Shown here: positions 8,941-9,750 of the stretch, one piece after another | How positions within the stretch are numbered: position 1 is the stretch's first letter | How the letters are laid out: the number at the start of each line of letters is the position of its first letter | Assembly: GCA_964429575.1 (NCBI GenBank) | Contig: CAYSCX010000061.1 | Span: 1-9,750, forward strand | Source: CAYSCX01 sp964429575 | GTDB taxonomy: Bacteria > Desulfobacterota > Binatia > Binatales > Binataceae | Reading direction: 5' to 3' | Length of the DNA: 9,750 nucleotides | The notes under the pieces: generated by a model | Database searches by the model: none | The model's input: only the letters and a program-made list of their open reading frames with translations | Told to the model about the DNA's origin: nothing | Made by a program: the position numbers and the translations under genes

Positions 8941-9675
8941 ATGAGACGAAGGTCAGGGGTGCTGAAAAGCATAACCGCAGTGGTTGGCGCCGCCTTCTTG
9001 GGAACCACCATCGGCGGATGCGCACAACTCCAAGAGGTGCAGAGCCAGCTCGGACAGCCACGCGAGTGGGGTGGCTGTGGCGCGGTTGGCGGCGCGCTTG
9101 GCGCCGGTCTCGGCGCGGCCGCGGGCATCGTAATCGCGAACCAAGTGAGCGGTAAGAGAGTCCCCGAAGAATACCGCATCGCTGGTGGCCTTGGTGGTGC
9201 TTTCGTTGGTGGTGCTTTCGGAGCGTTGCTGGGTCACTATGTGTGCGACCCGGTCATCCAGCCGCCGCCGCCACCGCCTCCACCGCCGCCTCCTCCACCA
9301 CCTCCTCCACCGCCTCCTCCTCCCGCTCCTAAGAAGGAGAAGCTGGTGCTCCGTGGCGTGCACTTCGACTTCGACAAGTCGAACGTCCGCCCGGGTGACG
9401 CGGTCATCCTGGATGAGGTGGGCGACCAACTGAAGGCGAGCCCGGAGACGACGGTTTACGTGGACGGATACTGCGATGCGATCGGATCCGAGGAGTACAA
9501 CCTCAGTCTGTCGCAGCGGCGCTCGGCCTCGGCTGTGTCGTACCTGGCCGGTAAGGGCGTTGCGGAAAGCCGGATGATTCCGCGCGGATTCGGCAAGACG
9601 AACTTCGTGGCGGCCAATGACACGCCCGAAGGACGCGCGCAGAACCGCCGCGTGGAAATCGCACCGACGCAATAG
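8941..9675 (+). CDS. OmpA/Pal-family outer-membrane lipoprotein with glycine zipper and polyproline linker
   Basis: 244 residues. A basic n-region (MRRR) and hydrophobic stretch lead to a lipobox (TIGGC, Cys27), so the protein is probably lipid-anchored, likely in the outer membrane. Residues about 44-100 are glycine/alanine-rich with glycine-zipper spacing (GAVGGALGAGLGAAAG, GGLGGAFVGGAFGALLG), a type of segment that can insert in or pack against the membrane. A run of 21 prolines (108-128) then forms a stiff linker. The C-terminal OmpA-like domain (about 135-244) binds peptidoglycan: FDFDKSNVRP, the D-G-Y-C-D-x-I-G-S-E-E-Y-N stretch, LSQRRSASAVSYL, and the family signature TPEGRAQNRRVEI with the ligand-binding Arg. 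GGAGGAG at 8931-8937 is a strong ribosome binding site, 3 bases before ATG 8941. The likely role is tethering the outer membrane to the cell wall. It is not in a visible tol-pal cluster, so the pal symbol is withheld. Confidence 0.93.
   Translation: MRRRSGVLKSITAVVGAAFLGTTIGGCAQLQEVQSQLGQPREWGGCGAVGGALGAGLGAAAGIVIANQVSGKRVPEEYRIAGGLGGAFVGGAFGALLGHYVCDPVIQPPPPPPPPPPPPPPPPPPPPPAPKKEKLVLRGVHFDFDKSNVRPGDAVILDEVGDQLKASPETTVYVDGYCDAIGSEEYNLSLSQRRSASAVSYLAGKGVAESRMIPRGFGKTNFVAANDTPEGRAQNRRVEIAPTQ
9262..9324 (+). repeat. Polyproline-coding CCN tract
   Basis: Twenty-one consecutive proline codons lie inside the OmpA-like gene. The codons are mixed (CCG, CCA, CCT, one CCC) rather than one repeated triplet. 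That limits slippage and suggests that proline content, not the DNA repeat, is maintained. Confidence 0.95.
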
Positions 9676-9703
9676 CGCCGGAGCGCGGAGAGTAGCGCAA
9701 CAA

Positions 9704-9749
9704 ATCAGGCCGCAGGTTCATTTTATGAATCTGCGGCCTGATCATTTTT
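9704..9749 (+). terminator. Strong intrinsic terminator after the OmpA-like gene
   Basis: An 18-bp stem (9704-9721 with 9725-9742) closes a TTT loop; the only non-Watson-Crick pair is one G-T wobble. CATTTTT follows the stem at 9743-9749. It starts 28 bases after the stop codon at 9675, fitting a rho-independent terminator for the plus strand. Confidence 0.92.
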
Positions 9750-9750
9750 G

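Noticed and set aside
8636..9061. 142-residue upstream extension of the uvrB frame
   Set aside because: It crosses the whole intergenic region and overlaps the OmpA-like gene on the other strand. It is Pro/Arg-rich, and UvrB homology starts only at 8635.
9262..9324. CRISPR or tandem-repeat array
   Set aside because: The periodic CCN pattern is in frame and encodes prolines in a recognisable OmpA-family protein; there are no spacers.
8953..9672. 239-residue minus-strand frame opposite the OmpA-like gene
   Set aside because: It includes a WRRW-type run that is simply the complement of the polyproline codons. The plus strand has a lipobox, an OmpA domain and a strong ribosome binding site.

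Overview
The window is high-GC bacterial DNA, apparently chromosomal, from a Gram-negative type of organism: the last gene encodes an OmpA/Pal-like lipoprotein and another encodes a small exported protein. The gene set does not fix the lineage. An uncultured proteobacterium-like or 'deltaproteobacterial' soil lineage would fit, but that is a guess. No tRNA, rRNA, CRISPR array, transposase or integrase was seen.

Layout. Positions 35-2092 (minus) carry uvrC, the dual-incision nuclease of nucleotide excision repair. A short divergent intergenic region with a 14-bp inverted repeat separates it from an SDR oxidoreductase (2221-3069, plus). Next comes a stretch that looks foreign. It holds a 705-residue three-part protein (3215-5332, plus) with a calcineurin-like metallophosphoesterase, a beta-rich middle and a GAF-like C-terminus, followed 10 bases later by a small uncharacterised ORF (5343-5711). 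Two same-orientation copies of a GC-rich, hairpin-forming repeat bracket this pair: 2991-3065, inside the 3' end of the SDR gene, and 5803-5874, in non-coding DNA. Positions 5712-5949 are repeat material ending in a terminator that faces the minus strand. Positions 5950-8635 (minus) hold uvrB followed 16 bases later by the gene for a small exported protein, apparently one operon. A 305-base intergenic region leads to an OmpA/Pal-like lipoprotein gene (8941-9675, plus) with a strong intrinsic terminator (9704-9749).

How the genes relate. UvrB and UvrC are sequential partners in excision repair: UvrB verifies the lesion with its helicase fold, then recruits UvrC, which cuts on both sides. They share a strand here, but the SDR gene and the repeat-bracketed pair lie between them. 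The metallophosphoesterase plus small ORF is the only part without a standard role and is the best candidate for an undescribed system. Its organisation (nuclease/phosphodiesterase-type head, probable ligand-sensing GAF-like tail, coupled small partner, flanking repeats, less GC-rich codon use by eye) suggests a horizontally acquired signalling or defence module. That function is inference; no homology search was possible.
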